Shown: positions 26,104-35,594, counted from the stretch's first letter. The stretch: DNA of 64,000 nucleotides from a bacterium (GCA_028716845.1 JAQUPF010000007.1:1-64000); one strand, 5' to 3'. Notes: a model not told the origin generated them from the sequence alone. Program-made: numbers and translations.

Positions 26104-26601
26104 ATGAAGGCGTTTGCCATCGGTGTGGCGGCGACGCTGTGCCTTGCCGCCCGGGGCGGCCCTGACAGCGTGCAGGGGAGGATCACCCTCATCGACCCGG
26201 CGGCGGGGATCCTCGAGATTTCGGGCGTCAGGATTATCGCGAAGGACGCCGTTGTGGAGAACCTCGCCGACCAGCGGGTCACGCTGGCCGATCTGAAGGC
26301 GGGGGACAGCGTGGACGTGGACGGGTCTTTCTCGGGGCCCGGGGAAATGACGGCCGTCAAGATAGAGCAGGAGGTTTCCGTCACCGACGAGGTCGAGGGG
26401 AAGATCGCTGCGGTCGACGCGGCCGGCGGGACGATCACCATCGGCGGCGTCACCGTGAAGGTCCCCGCCGGCGCCGTCATCGAGGACGGCAACGACATGC
26501 CGACCGCGTTGGAGCAGCTCAAGACCGGAAGCCGCGTCGACTGCGAGGGGACCTGGACGGGGGATCGGGAGCTCACCGCGGTCAAGATCGAGATCGACTG
26601 A
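26104..26601 (+). CDS. Tandem DUF5666-like protein
   Basis: Two repeats QGRITLIDPAAGILEISGVRI.../EGKIAAVDAAGGTITIGGVTV..., each ending E(M/L)TAVKIE. Confidence 0.75.
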   Translation: MKAFAIGVAATLCLAARGGPDSVQGRITLIDPAAGILEISGVRIIAKDAVVENLADQRVTLADLKAGDSVDVDGSFSGPGEMTAVKIEQEVSVTDEVEGKIAAVDAAGGTITIGGVTVKVPAGAVIEDGNDMPTALEQLKTGSRVDCEGTWTGDRELTAVKIEID

Positions 26602-26641
26602 GCCGCCGCGCTGATTGAGCGGCGGCGCCCCGCCGCGTCGT

Positions 26642-26678
26642 GATCGGGGGAGGCCCGGACGGCCTCTCCCGATTTTTC
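26642..26678 (+). terminator. Rho-independent terminator
   Basis: ATCGGGGGAGGCC-cggac-GGCCTCTCCCGATttttc. Confidence 0.8.
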
Positions 26679-26745
26679 GTGTTGCGGCCGGTCGCCGTTA
26701 TGCCAGTATAGCCGCACGATATCGGTATTCGATATAATGAGTGCC

Positions 26746-27048
26746 ATGATCGGAGAATTCTTCATCGGCTTCATCAGGATTCACATCCTCTACCATGCGT
26801 CGAAGGAGGAGGTCTTCGGCGTCGCGCTCATCAGGGAGCTCGCGCGTCATGGGTACCACACGAGCCCGGGCACCCTCTATCCGATACTGCACCGTCTCCG
26901 GGGCGACGGCTACCTCTCATCCCGCGCGATGGTGGTCAACGGGAAGATGCGCCGCTACTACAGGATTACCAGAAAGGGCGCGCGGGTCCTCAGCGAGTGC
27001 AAGGGCAGGATTCGGGAGCTTGTGGACGAGGTCATTCTGGAGAAGTGA
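26746..27048 (+). CDS. PadR-family transcriptional regulator
   Basis: FIRIHILYHASKEEVFGVALIRELARHGYHTSPGTLYPILHRLRGDGYL. Confidence 0.9.
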   Translation: MIGEFFIGFIRIHILYHASKEEVFGVALIRELARHGYHTSPGTLYPILHRLRGDGYLSSRAMVVNGKMRRYYRITRKGARVLSECKGRIRELVDEVILEK

Positions 27049-27286
27049 GCTGATCCAGGCACGGTCTCGCGCTGGCGCTGAACGGCTGCGGGATGTCGGT
27101 GTGGATTGCCGTTCGGCGCAGGGGAGATTCCGCATGGGCGAAAGCCGTTACCGTCGCGTTCGTTCTCCTGTACGCGGGCATCTTTGCGGCCACGATGGCC
27201 GCATGGCGACTCCTCTCGTGCGACTCCATGGTGGACACCGGCGGCGAAGGCATTCGGGTTCGATGTAGAGAGGAGGCCATTCCCAA

Positions 27287-28006
27287 ATGGCAACAATCGC
27301 CATCGGATTGCTCACTGTTCTCGCCGCCACCGTCGGCACGATCACCGGCTTTGGCACATCCACGATCATGATCCCAATCCTGGTCCAGTTCATGCCTCCC
27401 GTGGAGGCGATCTTCCTCGTGGCCATCATCCACTGGTTCGGCGACATATGGAAGGTGGCGCTCTTCCGGTCCGGTGTGCGGGCACGGTTGATTCTCCTCT
27501 TCGGCATCCCCGGTCTTCTGGCGGGCTTTGGCGGCGCCTCGATCACGCTCGAGGCGGACCAGGCGGTGCTGCTCAAGATCTTGGGAGGATTCATCGCCGC
27601 ATATGCGCTGTTTCTCCTGCTGCAAAGAAGCTTCAGGGTCCCGGCCAACACGGCTACGGCGCTCGGCGGCGGCGCACTGTCCGGCTTTTTCGCCGGGGTG
27701 TTCGGAATCGGCGGGGCGATTCGGAGCATGTTCCTGTCCGCATTCGACCTGCCGAAGGAGGTGTACATCGCCACCGCCGGGGCCATCGGGCTCATGGTGG
27801 ACGCCATGAGGATCATCACCTACATCGCGGGCGGAACGACGTTGCCGCGGCATCTGTGGCACGGTCTTCTCCTTTTCATCCCGCTCTCGTTCCTGGGCGC
27901 CGGCATCGCCAGGAAGGTCGTCGGCATGATCCCCCAGAACAGGTTCCGCCTCGTCGTGGGGGCGTTTCTCTTTGTCATCGGCGCGAAGCTGATGCTGTGG
28001 GCATGA
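27287..28006 (+). CDS. TauE/SafE-family membrane protein
   Basis: Multi-TM; GFGTSTIMIPIL..., GFFAGVFGIGGAI. Confidence 0.85.
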   Translation: MATIAIGLLTVLAATVGTITGFGTSTIMIPILVQFMPPVEAIFLVAIIHWFGDIWKVALFRSGVRARLILLFGIPGLLAGFGGASITLEADQAVLLKILGGFIAAYALFLLLQRSFRVPANTATALGGGALSGFFAGVFGIGGAIRSMFLSAFDLPKEVYIATAGAIGLMVDAMRIITYIAGGTTLPRHLWHGLLLFIPLSFLGAGIARKVVGMIPQNRFRLVVGAFLFVIGAKLMLWA

Positions 28007-28254
28007 CCCCGCCGATGGGAGCGGTGCGCCGGAGGCACGGAAATGAGGTTGTACGACATTGCCATGTCGGTCGAAAGGTCGAACGGAAAGAAGGGAGGTG
28101 ATCGCGCATGCGTAATGACCGGGCCACCCGGGATGTTCTCTCGAACGTATGCGTCTTCCTGTCGGGGAGGGGAGTTGAAATCGACGCGCAAGGACTACTA
28201 CGAAATCGTGCGGGATTCGGATAAGATTGTGACGGTTTGAGAAAGGCCCAATCG

Positions 28255-28587
28255 ATGCAGATTCTCGTCAAGGCGGTCGTGAGCCTGGGGATCATATTCG
28301 CCGCCACCGCGGTCGCGAGGAGGTGGCCCTCCGCCGCGGGCCTGATCGCCGTCATGCCGCTCACGGGGGCGCTCGTCCTCGTCTGGGTGCATGTCGAGAG
28401 CGGGGGCGATCCCCGGGTCATGGGGAGATTCACGCGGGGGGCGCTGTGGGGGATCCTGCCGAGCATCCTCTTCTTCCTCGTCGCCCTCGTGTGCTTCAGG
28501 AGGAACCTTCCCCTTTCGATCGTCCTCGCGGCGAGTTTCGGCGTCTGGCTGTGCGCGGCATTCATCCACCAATGGATGCTCGAGTAA
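28255..28587 (+). CDS. DUF3147-like small membrane protein
   Basis: Four TM helices, ~110 aa, ..GLIAVMPLTGALVLVWVH. Confidence 0.65.
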   Translation: MQILVKAVVSLGIIFAATAVARRWPSAAGLIAVMPLTGALVLVWVHVESGGDPRVMGRFTRGALWGILPSILFFLVALVCFRRNLPLSIVLAASFGVWLCAAFIHQWMLE

Positions 28588-28606
28588 AGTCGACCCCAGG
28601 AAACGA

Positions 28607-29602
28607 TCATCCATATATCCTTTTGAGCACGCGGCAGATCGCCAGGCCCACCCACGGCTTCATCTCCCGCGCCCTGGCCGATCCCCTCCCCGCCGGTTTC
28701 ATGGAGGAGACCCTCCACAGCCCGCCCGGTTCCTGATGGTCGATGAGCCATGCCGCCGCGCGGCCGATCTGTTCGTCATCCGCCGAGCATCCCATCAGGG
28801 AGAGGGAATCGAGCGCCGCCACCAGATTGTTCCACCAGAACGGATGCTCGAACCTGAGCCAATAGCCAGCCGCCCGGTAGGACGTGTACGAGTCCGGCTG
28901 GAAGAACCTGGATTTGAGCAGACGCGCCGCGGCGCGCGCCGCCCCGGAGCTCCTGTATACCGGGTGGGCCGCGAAGGCACGGAGGACCATTCCCGTCCAG
29001 TTGTGCGAGAACGGCCTTGAACGGTCGGGCTCGACCGGTTTCGCGTGCCGGCTGGTCAGGCGGTACTGTGTCGCCCGGTCAAACCTGTGCGTGAGGAGGG
29101 GGATGGTCCAGCCCCCGTCGGATTGCCGCATCGCCAGCAGCCACCGGAACCCCCGCTCGATGCGCGGATCGTCCGCGTAACCGGCCTGGATGAGGAGCGC
29201 CATGATCGCGCCGGTGTAGTAGGTCGCGTACTGGTCCGCGAGGATGCCGCGGATGTCCCCCTCCTCCGTCTGGCAGGAGAAGATGAACTCCGCCGCTCGC
29301 CTGGCCCGGGGATGCGCGCGCGTAAAGCCGTACCGTTCGACCAGGAAGCGGAAGTGCCGCCAGGTTTCGACGAGACGATAATTGACGGCGGGATGCTTGT
29401 GCGCCCCGGCCCGGGGCCAGCTCCCGTCGGGAAGCTGTTTCCCGATTATCTTCAGCGCGCCGGGCAGCCGCCACAGGCGGCCGATCGGGCCGGCATCCTC
29501 GCCGAGCAGGTCGCGCCGCGCGAAGTACTTGAGCGCCTCGTCCCCGGAGGAGAGGAGGGGCGGCAGCGGATCGGACTTCAGCCGTTCCCGCCATCCGGTC
29601 AC
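28607..29602 (-). CDS. Terpenoid-cyclase/prenyltransferase-fold protein (squalene-cyclase-like)
   Basis: LPDGSWPRAG, FRWLLAMRQSDGGWTIPL repeat motifs; GTG overlaps upstream stop. Confidence 0.65.
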   Translation of the reverse strand: MTGWRERLKSDPLPPLLSSGDEALKYFARRDLLGEDAGPIGRLWRLPGALKIIGKQLPDGSWPRAGAHKHPAVNYRLVETWRHFRFLVERYGFTRAHPRARRAAEFIFSCQTEEGDIRGILADQYATYYTGAIMALLIQAGYADDPRIERGFRWLLAMRQSDGGWTIPLLTHRFDRATQYRLTSRHAKPVEPDRSRPFSHNWTGMVLRAFAAHPVYRSSGAARAAARLLKSRFFQPDSYTSYRAAGYWLRFEHPFWWNNLVAALDSLSLMGCSADDEQIGRAAAWLIDHQEPGGLWRVSSMKPAGRGSARAREMKPWVGLAICRVLKRIYG

Positions 29603-30297
29603 GGCCGCCCTTTCCCGCGGACGCGCAGCCTCCGCCGCGCCGCCCCGCTCCCGAGCTCCCTCGCCGCATCGGCGGCGATCCAGCGGGCCGCCCTCGAGTC
29701 CATCCGGCCGATCTCCTCCGCGAGCGCCGCCGCCGCCGCGCGCAGGTTCCGGTTCCGCTTCCCGATGCCCCGGATCGCCCAGCTCACCGCCTTCTTCACA
29801 TAGTGCCGCCCGTCTCCCGCCCCCCGCCGGATCGCCGGGAACAGCCGGATGAACTTCCCGTCCGCCGCGCCCTTGTCGTGGCACGCCAGGCAGGCGATCA
29901 GCGCGTACGCCGCCCGCCGCACGTACTCCTCCTCGCGGGCGGACCACTCGACGATCTTCCTCCACGCGAGCGGGCTCCTGTCGAACAGGTTCATGCACGC
30001 CTGGTCGCAGACGTCCCAGGAGTTCATCCCCGCCGCCCACTCATCCATCTGCTCCGCGGTGAGCTCCCAGGGGATGGCGACCATCGAGGCCAGGATCCTC
30101 GCCTCGGGTATCCCCGTCCGCCACAAACCAAGGGCGAGCCGGTGGTCCTTCCCGATCTCTCGCGCCAGCTTCCGCATCTCGGGGACGGAGACCCCCAGCC
30201 GCCGTTCGGCGGTCAGCCCGTTCCGGGCCATGCCCCCGACCCGGTCGGGCCGCGCCATCGCCTCCAGCCGCCGCACGACCTCCGCCACGGAAGCCAT
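29599..30297 (-). CDS. AlkD-like DNA alkylation repair protein
   Basis: GLTAERRLGVSVPEMRKLAREIGKDHRLALGLWRTGIPEARILASMV. Confidence 0.85.
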   Translation of the reverse strand: MASVAEVVRRLEAMARPDRVGGMARNGLTAERRLGVSVPEMRKLAREIGKDHRLALGLWRTGIPEARILASMVAIPWELTAEQMDEWAAGMNSWDVCDQACMNLFDRSPLAWRKIVEWSAREEEYVRRAAYALIACLACHDKGAADGKFIRLFPAIRRGAGDGRHYVKKAVSWAIRGIGKRNRNLRAAAAALAEEIGRMDSRAARWIAADAARELGSGAARRRLRVRGKGRP

Positions 30298-30397
30298 TCA
30301 TTTCCTCCTCGCCGCCGGTGTCCATGCCGTCCGGTGCCGCTCATGGGCGGCGCTCCGTGCTCCGCGCCCGCAGTTAATAGTGAAGATCTGACGCCAA

Positions 30398-30640
30398 TCA
30401 GCCGGCGATGGAGAGGGCGATGAAGGGGACGAGGTTGAACATCAGGACGATGATCTTCATCAGGCCGAGGAAGGAATAGATCGCCACGTTGAACGCCTCC
30501 CGGGGGATGGGGAACCACCTGCCGTGCATCCGGTGGATCCATTCGCCGGCGCAGGCGCAGATCAGGGACGAGAGGATCAGCAGCGCCCCGTTCAGGATCG
30601 TGCACCACATGAAGAACGCCCGGGCGGTCTCGATGCTCAT
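30398..30640 (-). CDS. Small membrane protein (DUF6868-like)
   Basis: 80 aa, MHGRWFPIPREAFNVAIYSFLGLMKI. Confidence 0.65.
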   Translation of the reverse strand: MSIETARAFFMWCTILNGALLILSSLICACAGEWIHRMHGRWFPIPREAFNVAIYSFLGLMKIIVLMFNLVPFIALSIAG

Positions 30641-30954
30641 GGGGTCCCTCCTTTCCCGCCGCGAACGCGGCGCGTGATGCGGGTGGTGCCCGCGAAAGTT
30701 CGCTTCTCGAAGGAATCGGACGGCGGTTCGGCGGACTTCCTCCCCCGCACCATGATCTCGATCTCGTCCAGCTCGATGGCGTGCCGGCCCGTTCCGCACC
30801 CCACGTCCAGAACTGACATCCCCGGGAGGAGGCCAAGCTCGGCGATCAGGAAATCCACCTCCGCGACGGTGTTCTTCGTGAAGCAGTTGTCCTCATAGAC
30901 CGGCGCGTGCCCGTCGAAGAAGGCCGCCCACTCCGGCATCGAGTCAGTTGTCAT
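30637..30954 (-). pseudogene. SAM methyltransferase with internal deletion
   Basis: N-terminal SAM motif VLDVGCGTGRHAIEL runs directly into a C-terminal-like tail; only 105 aa. Confidence 0.55.
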
Positions 30955-31232
30955 GCGTCTTTCCCGGCTCGATCAACCCGGCACGGCGATCGAGCGGCCC
31001 CTGATTCAACCAGGGCCGTTCGCATTGAAATCCGGGTGGCGAGCCATACTCCTTGCATACGATAATAAACTCGCTTGGTCAAGTAAGTATTTTTATTTGT
31101 TTTTAGGGAAACGGTTATGAATGCGCGATATAATGGAACCGTCTTTACGGTCGGTCGATTGCGGCCCTCCCGGCGGCGGGGCGAATACGTGCGTAATATT
31201 TTCTGGCGGAAGGTGATAGGTACAACGTCTCC

Positions 31233-32828
31233 ATGAAGAAGCGGCGGCTGTTCAGGATGGTCATTCCGATGTATCCGGCGTTCAACGTCTACTCGTTCAT
31301 CGCCGACAAGACGACGTCCCTCGGCGCCGTCTCCGTCGCGACCGCGGCCCGCGAGGCGGAAGGGTGGGAGGTCGAGGTCATCGACGAGAACAACCTCCGC
31401 CGCTTCGGCCCCCGGCACGCCGACGGCGGCGCGGACCACGCGCTGATCCAGAGACTGCGGCCCGCGGACGCGGTCGGCTTCTACGGCGGCCTCACGAGCA
31501 CGATCCCCCGACTCTACAAGGTGGCGCGGCTCTACAGGGAGGCGGGGGCGATCACCATCGCGGGCGGCCAGCATTTCGTCGAGGAGACCATACCGGAGGC
31601 GTTCTCATCGGGCATTGATTTCGTCGCGACGGGGGAGGGCGAGGAGACGATCAGGGAACTCCTCTGCGCCCTCCGGCACGGGGAAGACCCGCGCGCGGTC
31701 CCCGGCATCGCCTACCGTGAGAACGAGAGTGTCGCCTACTCCCCCGCGCGACCCCCCATACAGGACCTCGACGCCCTGCCCCTGCCAGATTTCTCCCTCC
31801 TCCGGTACGCCAATATCATCCTCTACCCGGTGGGGCGGGTGCGCGGCTGCGGCATGAACTGCGAATTCTGCAGCGTGAAGGGGGCGCCGCGGTACGCCTC
31901 CGCGGAGCGCCTGGTCGAGCAGATCAGCAGGGTGGTGGAGACGACGGGGCGGCGGCAGTTCTTCATCGTGGACGACCTGTTCGGACAGGATCGAGACGAG
32001 ACGCTGCGGATGTGCGCGCTCCTGAAGGAGTACCAGGAGCACATCGGGAAGCGCCTGCGGATCACCGCGCAGATCCGACTCGACAAGGCGCGGGACACCG
32101 CGCTCCTCACGGCGATGCGGCAGGCGGGCGTGAGCGCCCTCGCCATCGGGTTCGAATCGCCGATCGCCGAGGAACTGAGGGCGATGCGCAAGGCCCTCCG
32201 CCCGGAGGAGATGATCGCGCTCACGAGGATAATCCATCAGTTCGGTTTCTTCATCCACGGGATGTTCATCTTCGGCTACCCGATGGAGGACGGCGTCCGG
32301 TTCGAGATGCCGGCCGCGGAGCGTGCGCGGCGGTTCCGGTCGTTCATACGGAAGGCGAGAATCGACACCATCCAGGTGGTGCTGCCCGTTCCCCTTCCCG
32401 GAACGCAGCTGCGGGAGCGGCTCGCCCGCCGGGACAGGATCTTTCCGCGCGAGGTCCTGGGCTGGGAGTACTACGACGCCGGCTTCCCGCTCTTCGAGCC
32501 CGACCCGCCGCTCACCGCCGAGGAGATGCACCGCGCGGGGCTGATGATCATGGGCCGCTTCTACCAGGGGCGCTACCTGTTCCTCTTCCTCCTCAATCTT
32601 TTCACCATACCGTACCTCGCGCTCCACGTCTTCGACATCAAGTCGGGATGGCGGCGGTGGTACCGGCGGTGGCGCAACTACTTCTTCCGCTTCACCGGCT
32701 CGAAGGTCCTCGACAAGTGGACCTCCCAGCTCCAAAAGGGGAGGTTCAGCAACAAGCTGCGCGAGGCCGGACGGCGACTGCGCGCGGGTCAGACACCCCC
32801 TCCGGACTGCACGCGGGCCTCCCGCTGA
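31233..32828 (+). CDS. B12-binding domain radical SAM protein
   Basis: VRGCGMNCEFCSVKG (CxxxCxxC), VFFYGG/IAGGQH B12-binding-like region, GFESPIAEELRAM. Confidence 0.85.
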   Translation: MKKRRLFRMVIPMYPAFNVYSFIADKTTSLGAVSVATAAREAEGWEVEVIDENNLRRFGPRHADGGADHALIQRLRPADAVGFYGGLTSTIPRLYKVARLYREAGAITIAGGQHFVEETIPEAFSSGIDFVATGEGEETIRELLCALRHGEDPRAVPGIAYRENESVAYSPARPPIQDLDALPLPDFSLLRYANIILYPVGRVRGCGMNCEFCSVKGAPRYASAERLVEQISRVVETTGRRQFFIVDDLFGQDRDETLRMCALLKEYQEHIGKRLRITAQIRLDKARDTALLTAMRQAGVSALAIGFESPIAEELRAMRKALRPEEMIALTRIIHQFGFFIHGMFIFGYPMEDGVRFEMPAAERARRFRSFIRKARIDTIQVVLPVPLPGTQLRERLARRDRIFPREVLGWEYYDAGFPLFEPDPPLTAEEMHRAGLMIMGRFYQGRYLFLFLLNLFTIPYLALHVFDIKSGWRRWYRRWRNYFFRFTGSKVLDKWTSQLQKGRFSNKLREAGRRLRAGQTPPPDCTRASR

Positions 32829-32837
32829 AAATAGTTA

Positions 32838-32865
32838 TTGATAATAGTAATCATTCAATTATAAT
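32838..32865 (+). promoter_or_regulatory. Promoter with overlapping Fur/PerR-like 7-1-7 box upstream of ferritin-like gene
   Basis: -35 TTGATA (32838-32843), 16 bp, -10 TATAAT (32860-32865); TGATAAT-A-GTAATCA (32839-32853). Confidence 0.65.
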
Positions 32866-32965
32866 ACCTCCACGATGGAAACGCCCGCTCGGGGAGGAGG
32901 CGACGGAAAGGTCCAATGCGGGGGGAGGCGGGGAGGTTTCAACCAACCGGGAAAGGAGTGCTGTC

Positions 32966-33517
32966 ATGGCGAAGGTCGCGATTGAGATGGTGAAGAAGGC
33001 GGGGGTGAACCTCGACCAGCTGGTGGAGCTCCTCGTGAAGAACGCGTCGGCCGAGCTCACCACCTACTACTACTACACGATCCTGCGGGTGAACCTGATC
33101 GGGCTCGAGGGCGAGGGGATCAAGGAGATCGCAGAGACGGCGCGCATCGAGGACCGGAACCATTTCGAGGCGCTCGTGCCGAGGATCTACGAGCTCGGCG
33201 GGGAGCTGCCCGGGGACATGAAGGCGTTCCACGACATCTCCGCGTGCCCGCCGGCGGGCCTCCCGAAGAACCCCGCCGACGTGAAGGCGATCCTGGAGGT
33301 CCTCGTCGGGGCCGAGCGGTGCGCCGTCCGCGGCTACACCCAGATCTGCAACATGACCGCGGGGAAGGACCACCGCACCTACGACCTCGCCCTCGCGATC
33401 CTCAACGAGGAGATCGAGCACGAGTCGTGGTTCTCCGAGTTCCTCGGCGAAGGGCCCTCGGGCCACTTCATGCGGAGGGGGGAGACCTCCCCGTTCGTCG
33501 GGAAGTTCCTGCGGTAG
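32966..33517 (+). CDS. Ferritin-like Dps-family (DpsL-type) protein
   Basis: ASAELTTYYYYTILRVNLIG...EDRNHFEALVPRIYELGG...EEIEHESWFSEFLG. Confidence 0.8.
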   Translation: MAKVAIEMVKKAGVNLDQLVELLVKNASAELTTYYYYTILRVNLIGLEGEGIKEIAETARIEDRNHFEALVPRIYELGGELPGDMKAFHDISACPPAGLPKNPADVKAILEVLVGAERCAVRGYTQICNMTAGKDHRTYDLALAILNEEIEHESWFSEFLGEGPSGHFMRRGETSPFVGKFLR

Positions 33518-33574
33518 ACGGGCCGGTGGGGGGGGCAGCCCCCCTCCCGCCCGCCGGCGGGGGAGTCGACGGCC

Positions 33575-33814
33575 ATGCGGACGTTCACGCGGGAGGAGCT
33601 CGCCCGCTGCAACGGCAGGGACGGGGCGCCCGCCTATGTCGCCTACAGGGGGACGGTCTACGACGTCTCGAAGGCGTTCCTGTGGATGGGCGGGCGGCAC
33701 CAGGCGCTCCACGAAGCCGGAATGGACCTCACCGAGGCGCTCGACCGGGACGCCCCCCACGGCGCCGAGTTCCTGGAGCCCTGCCCGCGAGTGGGGCGGC
33801 TCCTCCCCGGCTGA
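33575..33814 (+). CDS. Cytochrome b5-like heme-binding domain protein
   Basis: FTREELARCNGRDGAPAYVAYRGTVYDVSKAFLWMGGRHQALHEAGMDLTEAL. Confidence 0.8.
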   Translation: MRTFTREELARCNGRDGAPAYVAYRGTVYDVSKAFLWMGGRHQALHEAGMDLTEALDRDAPHGAEFLEPCPRVGRLLPG

Positions 33815-34130
33815 TCGCCCCGCCGCGGGCACGATGCACCAATTCACCGCGGATGGACACGGATAATCACGGATAGGGAAACAATCCGTGCAGATACGGG
33901 AATGAAGTGAAGATTTTCGCCACAGAGAACACAGGGGTCGCAGAGAGCGAATGTAGCTACAAGGGGAAAGCCGACTGATTCATCAACTGGTTTCTCCGTG
34001 TCCTCTGTGAACTCCGTGGCTTGTTCGGCCGCCTTCCCCTCGTCGCTCGCCGCTCCTCCCGGGCTTTGCGGTTGACCCCCCGCGCGGCGTGTGGTAGGGT
34101 GCGCCGTCCGGCCCTTCACCGGAGGGGACC

Positions 34131-34676
34131 ATGCCAGGCGGCGACGACATCGGCAGGATCGTGGGCGAGGTCATGCGCCGGTACCCGGCCGCGGCCCCCG
34201 CGGAGGAACCGGCCCCGTCGCCCCGGGAGCGGGTCCGGAAGGTCGCCCTCGCGGCCGACCACGGCGGGCTCGATCTGAAAAACATCCTCCGCGGCTACCT
34301 CGAGGACCTCGGCTACGCGGTGAAGGACTTCGGCACCTACACGAAGGAGTCCGTCGACTATCCGGACTACGCGGCCGCGGTCGCGCGGGCCGTCGCCGCG
34401 GGACAGTACGACCGGGGGATCGTCGTCGACGGGGCGGGGATCGGGTCGTGCATGGCGGCGAACAAGGTGCGCGGGGCGCGGGCCGCGATGTGCTACGACC
34501 TGAAGACCGCCCTCAACAGCAGGGAGCACAACGACGCGAACGTCCTCACGCTCGGCGGGCCGCTCATCGATGCCGGCGCCGCGCGGGAGATCGTGAAGGT
34601 GTGGCTCGAGACGCCGTTCGCCGGCGGGCGGCACGCGCGGCGGGTGGACAAGATCATCGCGCTCGAACGCGGCTGA
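34131..34676 (+). CDS. rpiB: Ribose-5-phosphate isomerase B with N-terminal encapsulation-peptide-like extension
   Basis: VALAADHGGLDLKN...GIVVDGAGIGSCMAANKV...NSREHNDANVLTLGG; N-term MPGGDDIGRIVGEVMRRYPAAAPAEEPAPSP. Confidence 0.85.
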   Translation: MPGGDDIGRIVGEVMRRYPAAAPAEEPAPSPRERVRKVALAADHGGLDLKNILRGYLEDLGYAVKDFGTYTKESVDYPDYAAAVARAVAAGQYDRGIVVDGAGIGSCMAANKVRGARAAMCYDLKTALNSREHNDANVLTLGGPLIDAGAAREIVKVWLETPFAGGRHARRVDKIIALERG

Positions 34677-34712
34677 ACGACGGCGTGCGCGCGTTGCCGA
34701 ACGGGGGAGGGT

Positions 34713-35594
34713 ATGGATTCCGCTGAAATCGCACGGCTCGTGACGAGGGAGGTGCTCGCGCGGCTCTCCGGGAGGCAGGCGGCGGGCGAGGGCCCGACGT
34801 GCAGCCTCGCGGACATCTGCTCGTCGTGCGGGAAATGCGCGACCGAGCGGGTGGAGACCGTCCGGCAGCTCGTGCGGAACGGCGCCTCCCGCATCTCGGC
34901 GGCCGGCGGCGTCGGGAAAGTCGCGGACGACCTCGCCCGCAAGATCGACCACACGCTCCTCAAGCCCGACGCGACCGTGGCGCAGGTGGAGAACCTCTGC
35001 CGTGAGGCGGCGGAGTACATCTTCGCCTCTGTCTGCGTGAACCCGTGGTTCGTCCCCGTCTGCGCCCGGATCCTCCGGCGGAGCCCCGTGAAGGTCTGCA
35101 CGGTCATCGGCTTCCCCCTCGGCGCCACGACGCCCGAGGCGAAGGCGTACGAGACGAGGGACGCGATCGGGGAGGGGGCGCAGGAGGTGGACATGGTCAT
35201 CAACGTCGGCGCGCTGAAATCCGCCCGGTACGACATCGTCGAGAAGGACATCCGCGGCGTCGTGCGGGCCGCGCGCCCCGCCACCGTCGTGAAGGTCATC
35301 CTCGAGACGTGCCTCCTGACGGACGAGGAGAAGGTGAAGGCCTGCGAGCTCGCGAAGCGGGCGGGTGCGGATTTCGTGAAGACCTCGACCGGCTTCTCCT
35401 CGGGAGGCGCGACGGCGGAGGACATCGCCCTCATGCGGAGGACGGTGGGGGCGGAAATGGGGGTCAAGGCCTCGGGCGGCGTCCGGTCCCGCGAGGACGC
35501 CGAGAAGATGGTGGCGGCGGGGGCGAGCCGCATCGGCGCGAGCGCGAGCGTGAAGATCGTCTCGGGGAAGGGAGCGGCCGCGGAGAAATACTGA
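34713..35594 (+). CDS. deoC: Deoxyribose-phosphate aldolase with N-terminal encapsulation-peptide-like extension
   Basis: [20 protein letters not shown]...[11 protein letters not shown]...[13 protein letters not shown]...[29 protein letters not shown]-term [20 protein letters not shown]. Confidence 0.9.
   Translation: MDSAEIARLVTREVLARLSGRQAAGEGPTCSLADICSSCGKCATERVETVRQLVRNGASRISAAGGVGKVADDLARKIDHTLLKPDATVAQVENLCREAAEYIFASVCVNPWFVPVCARILRRSPVKVCTVIGFPLGATTPEAKAYETRDAIGEGAQEVDMVINVGALKSARYDIVEKDIRGVVRAARPATVVKVILETCLLTDEEKVKACELAKRAGADFVKTSTGFSSGGATAEDIALMRRTVGAEMGVKASGGVRSREDAEKMVAAGASRIGASASVKIVSGKGAAAEKY

Noticed and set aside
27093-27280. Small ORF MSVWIAVRRRGDSAWAKAVTVAFVLLYAGIFAATMAAWR between padR and tauE
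   Set aside because: Plausible one-TM peptide but no clear RBS and C-terminus runs into the next gene; insufficient support.
28607-30040. 477-aa minus ORF as one protein
   Set aside because: The N-terminal ~145 aa are an out-of-frame reading over the alkD gene; real start is the GTG at 29602 overlapping its stop.
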